Shown here one piece after another: positions 1 to 13,800 of a stretch of 64,000 bases of DNA. The DNA is taken from assembly GCA_019044685.2 (NCBI GenBank), contig JAGTXX020000010.1, forward strand, positions 558,001-622,000, in the 5' to 3' direction. A program made the position numbers and the translations under genes. The notes under the pieces are model-generated. The model saw only the letters and a list, made by a program, of their open reading frames with translations. It ran no database searches and was not told the origin of the DNA. This DNA is from Nannochloris sp. 'desiccata'. Lineage: Eukaryota > Chlorophyta > Trebouxiophyceae > Chlorellales > Chlorellaceae. Within the stretch, counting starts at the first letter, position 1. Every line of letters starts with the position of its first letter.

Positions 1-703
1 ATTTTCCCGGCTGCTGCATCGGCCGCAGCAGCGGTGCTCTTGCATGAGTTTGATTCCATTGCTAGCTCCACAAAGTCCAATGCTTGCAACGTTTCGTTGC
101 TATGAGGGTGGTTATTTGCTGCAATGTCTGTCCAGGCTGTGTTTGTTGTAGCTCCTGCTGTCGGCGCTGTTCGCCAAGAATAGCCCTTCGATGCTCCTCT
201 GCCAGCGAAAAAATCAGCAGCATTAGAATCGAAACATACTTACTGTTGGTTACATGAGCATAGCATCGGAACATAAGGATTTTAATTGAGAAAAGATTTC
301 TAATAAAGTATGTAGGTGAATAGTCACAAAATACTAACCAGTAATGGATAGCCCCGCATCGGAAGATCGAACCCCAGAGGGCCCTGCACCAGCCCTGCCA
401 CCGCCGGGGATATTACCAACGCCGCCAATGACCGCAGAAAGCTGCGCTTGACGTGGCCGCTGTTCATTGCGACCTTCCTGGGGCAACAGTTTCCTGCTCC
501 TCGCGAACTTCTTCCTCAAGCGGCACTTGCACATCATCGCCAACCTGCAATGCAACGCCTGTATTGCCACGCTGCCGCAAAACTTGAGTAGGACTGCCGG
601 AATTGTCGACGTCGCTGCTGCGTCCGCCATGATTCTGCATCATTAAACTACTCACAATTCCGTCTTCCACGCCGCGTTTCCTTCCAGAGAATTTTTCAAT
701 CAT
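1..703 (-). other. Unresolved minus-strand coding exons at the left edge
   Basis: Several overlapping open stretches lie on the minus strand. One begins with ATG at 703 (MIEKFSGRKRG...) and stays open to 464. A second frame is open to about 340, where a good donor (ACTG then GTTAGT) occurs. An acceptor (CTGGCAG) near 204 is followed by further open sequence running to the window edge. Two downstream frames are possible: one Gln/Arg-rich, the other Ala/Ser/Thr-rich. I could not choose one consistent set of splice junctions and recognise no domain. This is probably the 5' part of a gene that continues beyond position 1. Confidence 0.3.
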
Positions 704-1018
704 TCAATCAAGGCCCACCGGCGGGCTGGCAACTTCTAGGTCAAACATAAACCAAAGAAACCGTCAGCTTTTACAGTAAAGCTTGCGACGAAGGAATGCT
801 GGTTTACAAAAAGAATCTAGGAAATCCAAAAACGACGAATCCGGGGAATTCACCCCCCACAAAGAACCAGGAAGAAAAATCGGAAATCAGCTCAGAATTT
901 GTCCAAGTCAGCAGCGCTTTGGACTTTTCATTTCCGTTAGTTTAAACTTTCTCAAACTCAGCTTTCACGCTTTAAGCTTTTATATGCGTATTAAACCAAT
1001 AAATATTATACATGTACA

Positions 1019-2705
1019 ATGCTCCAGCGAGGGTGTCGTAGCGGTCGTCGATTGTTAGGCATCTTGCGTGCCAGGTACCCATTGGTCGCTCAATCTACCT
1101 TGACCGCAGATCCAGCCATCTATGGGCAGCCCTATCAAAACATAGCAGTTTTTAGTAGGTCCTGGGAGGGTCCAAATCCTCTCACAGGCTTCTCTTTTTC
1201 AAATCCGCCATCTTTCTCCTCCGCTGCTGCATCTTCCGCTGGCTTGACAAACCTGAAAGAGTTTCGGTATGTCTCTATAGGACCCCTTCACTTCTTCAAA
1301 ATGTTCAATAAGTTTTTAGAATTTCCTAGTTATCAACAAAAGCCATTTTTGAAAAAATTATCTTCACAGATTAGCTCAGACGGGTGAAGGCATTCAAGAA
1401 TGCGAGCTGGTTCGTTGGTACGTCCAAGAAGGCGATGAAATAGAAGAATTTGGTAGAGTCTGTGAAGTTCAATCTGATAAAGCAACTATTGAAATCACTA
1501 GCCCCTTTTCTGGTGTTATTAAAACTTTAAAACATGCTGAAGGTGACACAGTGCCTGTGGGAGGCGTTCTAGCTGAAATTGCGGTAGAAAGATCTATCTC
1601 AAACCCCGTAGAGGAATCATGTGGTACTATTGATCTTATATCAACTTCCTCAGAATCAGATTCTTCGAATGACTCTATTAAGAGGACCTGTTCAACAACT
1701 TTAGAAAACGGCAACCCTACCAGCCAAGAAAAAGGCAAAGTAGTAACCTCCCCTGCTGTCAGAAGACTCGCCCAAGAACTTAACGTCGATATTCTCAAAG
1801 TATTTGCCACTGGACCAGGTGGCAGAGTCACAAAAGGAGATGTTATGGCTTACCACGAAGCGGGCCTTGAAGAAATTCCCGGAGCTGCTGATGCTACGGG
1901 AGAAGCTGCTGACGCGGCTGCTGAAGGAATAGAGCACCAAATAGACCAACAAAAGCAAAAACACCACAAGAAAGAAGAACAGATCTCAGAAAAGCCACTG
2001 CATGTGATTCCATTAAGAGGGTATCGTCGAGCCATGTTCAAAACCATGACTACAGCAGCCTCTATTCCCCATTTTCACTTCTGTGATGAAGTCAACACCA
2101 ACGTCATAATTGATATACGCTCTCGTTTACAAGGGTCACCTGCCTTGAAAGGGGTTAAACTCACGTATTTGCCATTCTTTATCAAAGCAGCAGCACTGGC
2201 GCTGGCCGAGAACCCCTCGATCAATGCAAGTATCGCATCTACTGGGGACGCTATAATTCAACACGCCCATATCAACATTGGTGTCGCTGTGGCAACCCCA
2301 TTCGGGCTCGCTGTACCCAATATTAAGCACGTAGAACAGCTCAGTATTGCAGAAATAGCAAGGGAAATTTCCCGTCTTCAAACCGCAGCCATGAACAATC
2401 AATTAAAACCAGAAGAAGTTTCAGGTGCTACCTTCACTCTGAGCAATATTGGAGCTGTGGGGGGGACCTATGCTACACCCTTGATAAACTCCCCTGAAGT
2501 AGCGATCATGGCGCTAGGGAAGATTCAAAAAGTGCCTCGATTCACCACTACTGGGAATGGTGTGACGGTAGAGGCGGCAAATATAATGAATGTGAGCTTC
2601 GGAGCTGATCATCGAGTCGTGGATGGAGCGACGTTGGCTGGATTTGGAGTGGCGTGGAAGACGTTAATTGAAGATCCTGGTAGGTTGATATTAGAGCTGA
2701 GATAG
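1019..2705 (+). CDS. DBT: Lipoamide acyltransferase (E2) of branched-chain 2-oxoacid dehydrogenase, mitochondrial
   Basis: Two exons, 1019-1266 and 1370-2705, join in phase (CG|A) to give 527 residues. The protein transfers branched-chain acyl groups from the lipoyl arm to CoA in valine, leucine and isoleucine breakdown. The N-terminus is Arg-rich and fits a mitochondrial presequence. A lipoyl domain follows with the lipoylated lysine in VQSDKATIEI. A peripheral E1/E3-binding domain comes next (TSPAVRRLAQELNVDI to GGRVTKGDV). The C-terminal catalytic domain ends in the active-site motif DHRVVDGA. The IPLRG start of the catalytic core and the short lipoyl signature favour the branched-chain enzyme over pyruvate or 2-oxoglutarate dehydrogenase E2. 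The gene is convergent with the IGPS-like gene downstream. Confidence 0.9.
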
Positions 2706-2814
2706 AAAAGGGATAGAGATAGAATTCATTGTGATAAAAGTAAAGAAGTTCTGCATTCCTTTGTAAAAACTACTTCAAAATTGTCGGTGTTATTCTAATT
2801 TGTAAACTTATGTT

Positions 2815-3937
2815 TTAATCATCTCCATTTGTGGCATCTATTAATGCTTCTACCAACTGCTTTTCCCTTCCTTGCCACTCCCAAACTAACTCCCTCCGTA
2901 CAAACAATGCGTCTGCACCCGCTTCACGCGCAGCACGGGCTTCTTCTAGAGACTTCACACCCACCAACGATACAGCCATAAACGGCAATTCGCCCAGCAA
3001 GCCTGCTGCAACGTCACTCCCGAAGCCTGCTATCCGTACACTTAACCCTACACTAATATTTAACGCAAAAAATGGGACACCAAACGTCTCCATTGCTTTT
3101 AATTCTGCTAGATTAACAATCTCTACTGGGGCATCGAGCCCTAACGCAGAAGAAAATGAGCTCATAACAGGGGTGCCTCTAGCCCCAGTGACAGACGCGA
3201 TAATGCCTACTACACCAGCACAGCCAGCTTCTTTCGCATCGACAATTTGCAACGGGTGTAGAAACCAGTCTCGGCAGAGAACGGGTGGGGGAATAGGGCG
3301 GATTTCTGCTGCTGCTCTGGAGACATTAAAGAGATCTGAAAGGCCCTCTGGTGTATCCTCACTATCCGTTGGGACGATGAGGGCATCTGCACCGCCTTTA
3401 GAAAGGCGTGTTGCTACCTCTGCAAGCTCTTTAGATGAAGAAATAGTAGTAGTGGTATCTGTTTGTTGTCCAACAGAAGTGGAGGTACGAGCGATTTCAA
3501 ATACAAGGACGGGTCGACCTGTGGGTGTTGTATCAGCTATAAGGCGGGCTAATCGATATGGATAAGCAGATGGGTTTGATGCTGCTGATTGGAGACGTTC
3601 TTCTAAGCCTTCTTCGCCAAGTTCTTCTAATCGCTGGGCTAGTTGCTGTTGTTTGCGTCTGAAAAGGAAATGAGAGGGATAGTAGGGGGCCGAGGATGTC
3701 GGTGAATTTACTCTCAGAGCAACAGGATAGCATAGAGTGCGATAAAAGACCGAGAATGGATACGAATGATTTCAGCTATCCCGCTTACTTGATGATGGCA
3801 CCTAGCCGTGTGCCTCCAGAGCTCGGTGGTGGTGATTCCGGTTGTTGAGATGCATGACATTTGAAATTAAAAGTTCGACGGCCTGCAAAGGCGCTTGACA
3901 CCAGCGCAGGCCTTGATATCGAATTATTAGCCTTCAT
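2815..3937 (-). CDS. Plastid-targeted indole-3-glycerol-phosphate-synthase-like TIM-barrel protein, active site degenerate
   Basis: Two exons (3789-3937, then 2815-3658) join AA|A and give 330 residues. The start at 3937 yields an N-terminus rich in Ser, Ala and Arg with few acids, like a plastid transit peptide, ending near FNFKCHASQ. After GTRLGAIIKRKQQ the protein follows the IGPS fold, including GADALIVPTD, LQIVDAKEAGCAGVVGIIA and EARAAREAGADALFV. True IGPS closes the indole ring in tryptophan synthesis and needs an E-x-K pair and a KDF-type lysine. Here the matching segments read FEIARTSTS and CRDWF, so the lysines are absent. The N-R-N/D-L region is also unrecognisable. This is therefore probably a non-catalytic or re-purposed paralogue. 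It is divergent from the gene at 4185. Confidence 0.65.
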
Positions 3938-4184
3938 GGAATTGTACTGAAATAATTTGTAATGAAATTGGGTGCAATTGAACCCTCAAAGAACTGTTTT
4001 CTATTAATTCTAGCAGGTTGTCTTCTTTTTGGTGAAAAGTTGGCACCCATTTGCTGATGAAGCATAAAATTAAATTTTTGCAAACTAACAAGATAAATGA
4101 TAACAATTTAATATTAGTACGGAAGCAGCGAGATGGTATATTGCCTATTTTAAAAACTCTCATTGATCTTGCATTTTTCTGATC

Positions 4185-4677
4185 ATGACGTCCAGGAGGC
4201 TTGGAGACCTCAAATTCAAGGTATGTCGCTATGGTTATATCACAATTAAATTTATAGATTTTTTCAAAGCATGTATCAAGTCCCCTTCATAACCTTTCTC
4301 TGCAATTCTTATCATTGCAGCACATTGAAGCGGCGCTTGATGTCGAGGAGGCTTCTCTCTCCCAAATTCATCGCACAGTAGGTAAACAGATATCTAGACT
4401 ACAATTAGAAGAACGTATGCTTAAACTGCTACACGAGCGGCTATTAGAGGAAGCTGGGCAGGCAGGAGCGGCAGCGGTGGAGCCGATGCAGCCCTCATTT
4501 GGAGGAGAAGAAGAAGAAGATAGCAAAGATGCCGAAGATGATGCTAGATCTACTGAGAAATCGAACAAAGGCGCTTCCGGACGAGGACGGGGTGCAGTTA
4601 AAGCTGTACATGCAGCAGGTCGTAGTATCGCAAGAGGCAAAGCACGGTCACCAAGCCCTAAAAAGCGGCAGAAATGA
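4185..4677 (+). CDS. Small coiled-coil protein resembling snRNA-activating complex subunit 5 (SNAPC5)
   Basis: Exons 4185-4220 and 4321-4677 join in phase 0 (LKFK|HIEA) and give 130 residues. Residues about 13-60 form an amphipathic helix with the pattern EEASL...IGKQISRLQLEE...LL after allowing for the local residues TVGKQ. This resembles the short helical SNAP19/SNAPC5 subunit (EE-x-L, QLNRLKVEE). The rest is an acidic stretch followed by a basic Gly/Arg/Lys-rich tail ending SPSPKKRQK, a plausible nuclear localisation signal. The match rests on pattern alone in a low-complexity protein and may be fortuitous. A donor just after the stop (4688) and an acceptor at 5008 suggest an intron in the 3' UTR. 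Confidence 0.45.
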
Positions 4678-4687
4678 TCAAATTCAG

Positions 4688-5008
4688 GTATGTCTCATAC
4701 CGTTCCTTCTTTCTCTCTTTTGTTTCTTTAATATGATTGGGCTATGATGTCTTACAACTATACACACACTTGGATCTTATCTTAAATGGTGATGCACTTT
4801 GCATTGCCTCGAGAGTTGTGCCGCTTCAGTGAAGAGAGGAAGAAAGAGAGAATAATTTTCTTCCTTTCCTTTTCTCTTCTTTGAGGCTAGGCCGCAGCGA
4901 TCTGTAGATGAACTAATAAAACTGAGCTCAACTTGATGATATAATGAATAAGACGCTGAAAATGCCTTATTCCTTGCTCACTTTGTCGCTTCTACCTTTT
5001 TCTTGCAG
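4688..5008 (+). other. Probable intron in the 3' untranslated region
   Basis: The stop codon at 4675-4677 is followed by AATTCAG then GTATGTCT, a strong donor. Near 5008 there is TTTTTCTTGCAG, a strong acceptor with a long pyrimidine tract. The downstream stretch to about 5180 has no convincing coding frame and ends with TTGTAAAAAATAAATG, which contains possible polyadenylation signals (TGTAA and AATAAA). Confidence 0.4.
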
Positions 5009-5180
5009 GTAGAACCACACGACAGGCTGCAGAACTTATCCCTCGGTGTCCATTTTTTTTTTAATTTGCTTTGTATTGGCAGTACCCTCTTTGAACTTTT
5101 TTACACGTGTCAAAGAAATATGTATTCATCTATCGAGCCCACTGTTGAACCACTCACTACTCAATGTAAACCACCTATAT

Positions 5181-6390
<1,210 letters not shown>

Positions 6391-9300
6391 ATGACGTCGT
6401 TTAAATATGCTGACCGCTCAGCAATGTTCAGCTTCTGTCAGAATGCTCCATTCTTGGCAGCGGGTAGCGTTGCTGGAGCGATTGATCTTAGCTTCAGTAC
6501 ATCGTCCCAACTAGAGGTGCGATAGGAATGGTTTTGATTTAAATTTGATTGTTGTTGCCACTGTTGTTGCACAGCCGTTGAATAAAGAAAATGGCTGATA
6601 CACCCTTCAATCAATATCTAGAAGTTATTTGTGCCTGATCACACATTTTCCTCACCTTGCGCTGCTCCTTTCACGTCTTCATTCTTCTTCAGATCTTTTC
6701 ACTTGACTTTGGCAGCTCAGAACACGAGTTAAAACTCGCAGGGGGCGCTGTCCAAGCACCAGAGCGTTTCGCAAGACTTGCATGGGGCGCTCCAGGCGCT
6801 GATCATGCTGCATATCCGGTAAGAACAACTTGTAGTTAGATCATCTATTTTCCTCGCCGACCCGATAATGAATATGTCTTCTTGTCTGCTTTTCTATCTC
6901 TTTCTGACCTTATTCTCACCCCTTTTCTCCCTTCCTTCTCATTATATCCAACAGTACGGACTTCTTGCTGGTGGTTTAGCTGATGGATCAGTCTGCATTT
7001 GGAACCCAGCTCGAATTATAGGTCAACCAGGTGGCGCTGATACTCGTGGCCAGCTTTTATGCCGTCTTCAAAAGCACCAAGGCCCCGTTCGTGGCCTGGA
7101 ATTCAACCCATTTAGTCCCAATTTACTAGCATCAGGTGCCGCAGATGGAGAGCTGTGTATTTGGGATGTAGCCAACCCTGCACAGCCTTCTTTGTACCCT
7201 GCCATGAAGGGCGCCGCCGCTGCCGCCGCACCTGGCTCTGATATCACCTGTTTATCCTGGAATCGTAAAGTCCAGCATATTCTCGGTACCACGACTGCAG
7301 GAGGGACTGTTTGGGATTTAAAGAAACAAAGGCCAGTGATCAGTTTTAAGGACCCTAATGGTCGAAGACGATGCTCTGCGGTGGCCTGGAACCCTGAGGT
7401 AGCTACACAGCTTGTTGTCGCTTCTGATGATGATATGTCCCCTGCACTGCAACTCTGGGACTTGCGTAACTCTGTGTCTCCTCTTATGGAGCTCCACGGC
7501 CATTCCAAAGGGGTGTTGGCAGTGTCATGGTGTCCTCAAGATGCCTCCCTTTTACTTTCTTCCGGGAAAGATAATAGAGTTATTGTATGGGATGTACCTA
7601 CTGGACAATCACACTCTGAAATGCCACCGGCTGTGAATTGGAAATTTGATGTGCAGTGGGCTCCTGGAAAAGCAGCTGGCGTCTTTGGCGGGGCAACCTT
7701 TGAAGGAAAAGTTACTCTGGATAAATTAGCCACCTGCCAAGCCCCTGCAGCTGACCCTATGACTGGATATCAAGCCCCACGTAGTATGAAAGCGCCTGCA
7801 TGGATGAAACGTCCCGCAGGCGCGACATTTGGTTTTGGAGGAAAACTCGTTAAATTTCAAAATTCAAAACGACAGCTCCCAACTGGTGAAATTGGCGAAA
7901 CTGCCACGATTGAAGTACAACAAGTGTCTGTAGATACCTCTTCGCCAGACATTTCCCCAGAATTTGAGCAGGTGATTCGATCTGCTGATAGAGACCTGCT
8001 GCGCACGCTTTGCGAAAACCGTGCTGCTCAGTCAACTGACCCTAAAGATGCAGAAACCTGGGGTTTCTTACAAACACACTTTGAAGCAGATGGGAGACAT
8101 CATCTTCTTGCTAAACTAGGATTCGCTGATGCTTTACCCAAGCCGCAAGCTGCTGCAGCTGCTACAGAAGAAGAACAACCGCTAGACCAGAGCGAAGTTG
8201 CTGGTGCTAGTGGGGTAGCTGATGGCCTTGCTGCATTGTCTCTTGAACAGCAAGCCCACGCTGCTGCTTCTCAAGCGGCAGCTTCACATGTATTAGGTGG
8301 TGAAGCTGCATCTGGACAGCTTGATGATGGCTCAGGCTTCTTTGCTCAATCTCCAGTTGATGCAAGCGGTACCTTTTTTGATAATTTAAACACTCCCAGA
8401 GATAGCCTTGGCGCCATGTCTCCAATTACAAATACCGCTGGCGGTGCTCCTAATGCTGCTGTGCAGTCTCCGAAAGCTGCTGAAAAAGCTGAAAGGCCAA
8501 TCGTAGACGGCCCACCTGGGGAAGGCGAACAAGAAATTCACACAGCTTTGCTGGTTGGTAATTACCAAGGTGCAGTCGATGCATGCGTCCGTCTAGGTAG
8601 ATACGCGGATGCACTTGTCGCTGCGTCTCTTGTGGGTGGAGATACCTGGGATCAAGCTAGAAAAGAATTTATGCATGCACATCCTCGGCCTTACATGCGT
8701 GTGGTGCATGCTGTGCTCAGCGGGGACTGGGAAAGCTTTGTCAATGCCCGTCCAGCGAATGCATGGCGTGAAACACTTGCTGCACTACTTACTTCTGCCC
8801 CCTATGACCAATTTGAAGCCTTGGTTGCTGTGTTGGCTAGTAAATTGGCAGCAACTGGTGTGGTTCATGCCGCCACGCTATGCTATGTCTGTTCAGGAGA
8901 TGTTGAAGCTGCAGTGAGGATGTGGAGTCGTGTTGCTGGTGGTTCTGAGTCTTCCCCTGCTGCAAGAGAAGCTGTTATGGAAAAAGCTGTGGTGCTGGGA
9001 CTGGGTGTCGATAAAGCCGGAGCAAGTTCCGCTCTCGGCGACTTACTCGCTCGACAGGCAGAGGCTTTAGCTGCGAATGGACGTCTCTCTGCAGCGTATG
9101 ATTTACTTACATTAGTTCCAGGGGATGCATCTACTGGAGCTGCTGTTTTGAGGGATAGATTGTTCAGGAGTGGAGCGGTGCCTCAAGCGGCTGTGGTGCC
9201 ACCGCCCTTCCCCTTTGGCCAAGAAGCTGCTCCTGTTGCCACGAGCACGAGTACCAGTGGATATGGCGATGCAAAGCATGTGGCGACGACGTATGGAGCA

Positions 9301-10413
9301 GCACCACAGCAGCAAAATATATATCAGAACGGCAGTACCAGCGGTGCTGGTGCCGGGTATGGGATGCATTCTGCTCCACCAGTAGCAGCGTATCAACCAC
9401 CTACAGCTGCAGCTGCCCCACCTCACCAACACCACCAACAACCTGCTGTATTCCAACCATCCCAACCTGCTTCTGGTGGCTACGGAGCACCCCCTCCTAC
9501 AAGTTTGGCTGCCCCTCCACCACCACCTCAACAAGCGTTCATACCGTCAGCAGCACCACCTGCGCCAAAGGTTACTGCCGCACCTCCTGCAGTATATCAA
9601 CACACGCAGCAGCACAATGCACCGAGTGCACCTGGAATGCATCATCATATGCCTCCTTCAGGGCCTTCTCCAAGGGCGCAATCTGCAGGACCACCGCCAA
9701 CTGTCTTCCAACCGTCATCAGCACCACCTACAGCAGCTCCTCCTTCTCATCCTCCTGCTGGTGTCCCTCCTCCTGCGACCTCGCCATTCCATCCCTCAGC
9801 ACCGCCTCCTTTGGCTAGGCCCAGCCCTCATCCGACATATAGCCACCAACAACAGCAGTTGCCATCCCCAAGTGGGTCACTCGCACCAACACCACAAGCA
9901 CCAACACCCACAGTTTACCAACCATCACAACATCAGCAACCTAATGCGCAGATGTATGGAGGTGGCACAGTTGGTATGGGCATGATGGCTGCACCAACAC
10001 CTATGGCAGCAGCACCACCACCCGCAGCGCCTCCGGCGCCACGGGGCCCTCCTGCCAACATCAACATCACCACTGTAGACACCTCTTCTGTCCCCGCTGA
10101 GCTCCGTCCTGTCGCCACATCTCTTGTCAATTTATATCAAGCGTGTGAATCCTTCGCTGGAGCGCATCCTGCGAAAAGACGAGAACTTGACGATGCTTCT
10201 AAAAAGATCGGCGCTTTATTATGGAAGTTGAACCAAGGTGAAATCTCACCAAGTGTCGCCGGTAAACTTCAACAGATGTGTGCTGCGTTGGATATGGGTG
10301 ATTTTGCTACTGTAGGGCATGTACAAGTGCAAATGACGACCTCAGATTGGGACGAGTGTGCTGCTTGGTTGACTGCCTTGAAGCGTTTGGTGAAATTACG
10401 ACAAACTGGTTGA
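6391..10413 (+). CDS. SEC31: COPII outer-coat protein Sec31
   Basis: Three exons (6391-6516, 6693-6818, 6955-10413) join in phase 0 and give 1236 residues. Sec31 pairs with Sec13 to form the outer cage of COPII vesicles leaving the ER and boosts Sar1-GTP hydrolysis. The first ~330 residues are a WD40 propeller (GLADGSVCIWNP, ADGELCIWDV, SKGVLAVSW, GKDNRVIVWD). A helical ACE1-type segment follows around residues 480-800 (HTALLVGNYQGAVDACVRLG). Next is a long Pro/Ala/Gln-rich linker of about 270 residues, where Sec31 normally binds Sec23/Sar1. The C-terminus is a helical SRA1-type domain (KRRELDDASKKIGALLWKLN). Length and domain order match the family. Confidence 0.95.
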
Positions 10414-10557
10414 GAGAAAGAAAACTCCCCATCTGAATAATAACGTTTGATCGTTGTTATTACAATGTTTGTGGTAGTATAGTAATTGTTGTTTTGATTT
10501 TTATTTAGACTGCCGCGTTAGTAAATTTGGGGGTTTAATGTAACGTTGAGATAAGAA

Positions 10558-10604
10558 TTTTTTTTTTTTTTTTTTTGGGGGGGGGGGGGGTGGGGGGGGG
10601 GGGG
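10558..10604. repeat. Homopolymer tract T19-G14-T-G13
   Basis: The plus strand shows 19 T (10558-10576), 14 G (10577-10590), one T, then 13 G (10592-10604). It lies about 145 bp after the SEC31 stop in an otherwise gene-free gap (10414-10824). Such a run could form a G-quadruplex or be a sequencing or assembly artefact. The rest of the gap holds nothing I recognise beyond the two 3' flanks. Confidence 0.9.
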
Positions 10605-10824
10605 CAACAAGGTAAAATAGGGAGGATAAAGTACAAACGGCGTGGTTTTCTTAATTCGGCTTCATAAGTTTGTGGAAGCATAGACACAGCCATAGACGTT
10701 ATTTAATTTGGTGGAGCTCTTTTAAACACGTTGGCTTTTGTAGATTAGGGTACCGAATCCATCTTTAAATACAAATAATTAACAAATCAAGTGGTTACGA
10801 AAGTAAGAAAATTATTTAAAATTT

Positions 10825-13800
10825 TTAAGCACTCCATTGAGGCGCCGACGGAGGGGGTGGTCCGCTGCTCCTCCTTCTAGTCTCGTGAATACTCGCAGCA
10901 GATGTCTGTTGAGTTGCTACTGCAGTTGCATCTGCAATAATAGATATACTTCCGCTTGGACGGGTTGCTACTCCACCAGTGCTGCTGCTACGAGACCCTC
11001 TGAAGAATCTAAAAACTCTCGACTGCTTCGGTGGCGGGGGTGCCGCCTTGGTCATTACCACCGGCACTGGAGCTGCAACAGTATTCGTAGCTCTCCCTGC
11101 TTCCAATTCACCCGAATTGATAGTTTCACCTCCACCTCCGTTGAATTTAAGCAAAGCTGCTTCGCCTGCTTTGCCTGAATACCACATGCAACACCGAGGC
11201 AATTGTAATTTATCAAAAAGGCCAATAAGAATCATGGCGACAATGCATTGAGTGAAATTGAAGCTACCAGAGATAATGAGTGCAGTCCAAATACCTCCAA
11301 TAAAATCTAAACCTGTGCAGCAAGGATACTGCTTTATGCCCACATACACTGCAAATTATCAAGAAAAAAATGTAGCTGAGAATACGCGGGGAGGGGCGGC
11401 ACCTTTTTAGAGCCTGGAATTTTTTCAACATCTAAATATATAGATACTATCTGGTTCCTAAAATTGTTCTCTACTCACCATCATTTATGTTTTCGTAGCT
11501 TAATTTAGCCAATGTTGTCGAGATTGCATCCACTACCTCATAGCTACTGTCCATTGCAGTAGTCACTGCCGAACTCAATGCGCCTTGAAGACTGTAGGTA
11601 GAGAGGCTGCTTTGCAAATCTTCACGCGCAGCAACAACCTGTTGCACAGCCGCGTCAACATCTAGCCCAAATACATCTAATAAAATAGATTTCGGATCAG
11701 TAGAACCTTCATTATAGAAATAATAACGAGCTATAATAAACGCTTGAGGGTCTTCGAGGCGCTGTAAAACTTGCGCCTCAAGGTTTGCACAGCCATCTGT
11801 ACCGACTTTGAGACCTGCTGTGGCCACAACAACGAGTGAAAATCCAACAGTGAATAAAACGAGCGATAAAAGGACCGCAAGCTTGAGCGCAGCAGGCCAC
11901 AGCATGATTGCGCCAACAACTAAAATCAAGTTGAGAAGAATCGCGACTGCAAAGAAAGAATACAACGCTGCTTGACGAATACTATCGTAATAACGTGCAT
12001 CTGGTTCATATTGAGCTACATACTGATCAATGTCGTCAACGGCAACTCCACTGAGTGTCTCAGAAGTGCTTTCTGCCTCGGCAATAGCATCTCCGAGAAC
12101 GCTGCGAGCATCTACTATGGCAGCAGAAATATCTCCCACAATAGCAGACGCTTGAGAAGTGGCCTCGTCGATAAGAGACGTTGCAGGTTGAGGTAAAGAA
12201 GCAAACTGTGCTGCATATTCGTTGATAGGAACCAGCAACTCTTGCCCTGTAGGGAGCATTTCCAACTCCGTGCTCAGCTCGGCAATAGTAGCAGTAAAAT
12301 CATTTGTTTGCAGCTGTGTAAGCATTGTTTGAGCTTGTAAAAACACAGGTTCAGCTGAAGCAAGCCACTGTTGTAAAGTTGTTGCCGTTGTTCCGGCTGC
12401 GGTACCAGAAGTGATAACCTGGCCTGCTAAAAAGCTATAAGGAGCAGGGCTGCCAGCAAGATACGCAGTCATAGCATTTAACAAATCGTTTAAAGGAGTT
12501 TCTGAAGCAGCCATTGTGGTACCTAACGCTTCCAAACTGCTCACCAACACCGCAAAATCTCCATTTCCAGTAATTTGTTGCCTAGCATCACTCAGTTGAG
12601 TCGCTACATCTTGCGCTGTAGCCACTTGCTGCTCAGCTTCAGTCAGCGCTTGATCTAAACGCTGCGCCGTGGTCAATCCTGACCCATCTTGGTCAACGCT
12701 TTCCACCTGCAATATCCCATCCAACCTTGTCTGTGTATCTTGTAACATTGCCACATTATCTTCAAGCCATTCAGGAAGCAGCATCACAGTTTGATTGATC
12801 TCCTGGGTCCTCGCTTGCAATGCCAGCATGCAGGGGCGAGCTTGACTATACGTTTCTGTCAAGGCATCCAAGGTGATATATAAACTCGCCGCAGGGCCGT
12901 CTAAAACATCTTGTACAAGCGTCAAAGCATCTGACATAGCTTCGTCTGCGTTGATGACAGCTTCTTGGGTAGCTTCCAGCGCTGTCACTGTGGAACTCAT
13001 CGTCCCCATTTTGGAGCCAAATGATGGGGAATTGAGCAACGCATCTAAAGCATCTCGAGCAGCGAGCATGGTGCCAGGAATCTCGGTAGAAGGATCTAGG
13101 GAATTTGCAGCGGCGGAAAAGTTGTTTATTTGAGTTAAAAGGTCTTCTAATAATAGTTGAGACTCCAGTAAAGTAGGCAAGGTGCCAACCCACTCGCCAG
13201 AAGGAGCTGAAGGATTTTGACTGGCCAAGGTAGAGAGGCTTTGGGAGACAGTTTCAAGTAGTGGAGCGAGCGTATCCAGCATAGACAGTGCAGACTCTAC
13301 AGCTGATTGGATAGGGATAGGGTCTGGGAGGAATTGTAACCAAGGACGTAAGCATTCAAGCTGCGTTGTCACATCTGCACAGAAAAAAAAGAAAAAAACA
13401 TTGTTGAGAAAAAAATCAAAGTTTCCAATAGGCCAAAGGTAGACTACTCAAATAAACTTAGCCCCTGGGCAAAGATAAAACGAGTAAATAACTATACAAG
13501 CAATAGAACAAAAGAAAGAATATCAATTTACCAGTCACGTTTATATTCACGTCCACTATATTTTGAGTAGAAAACAAAGCCGTGTCGATCGCATTCCCTG
13601 CAGAGATGATATCACTTAATGAGTCCAGTACACCTTGTGCATACCCCTGTACCTCGCCCACAGTATCTAACCCATCATCTACCAACTCAGTGTTGATTTT
13701 CACCATACCATAGATGCAACCAGCGACCACACCGAGGAAAAACAAGGAAAGGATCCATCGGAGGGCGGAGGTGGTTTTGCCTTTGACCGATTGAGCTTTC

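Noticed and set aside
9112..9985. Long open frames on both strands within the Pro/Gln-rich part of SEC31
   Set aside because: They are shadows of the repetitive, stop-poor SEC31 linker. They have low-complexity Leu/His/Gln or Trp/Arg/Ser composition and no start context.
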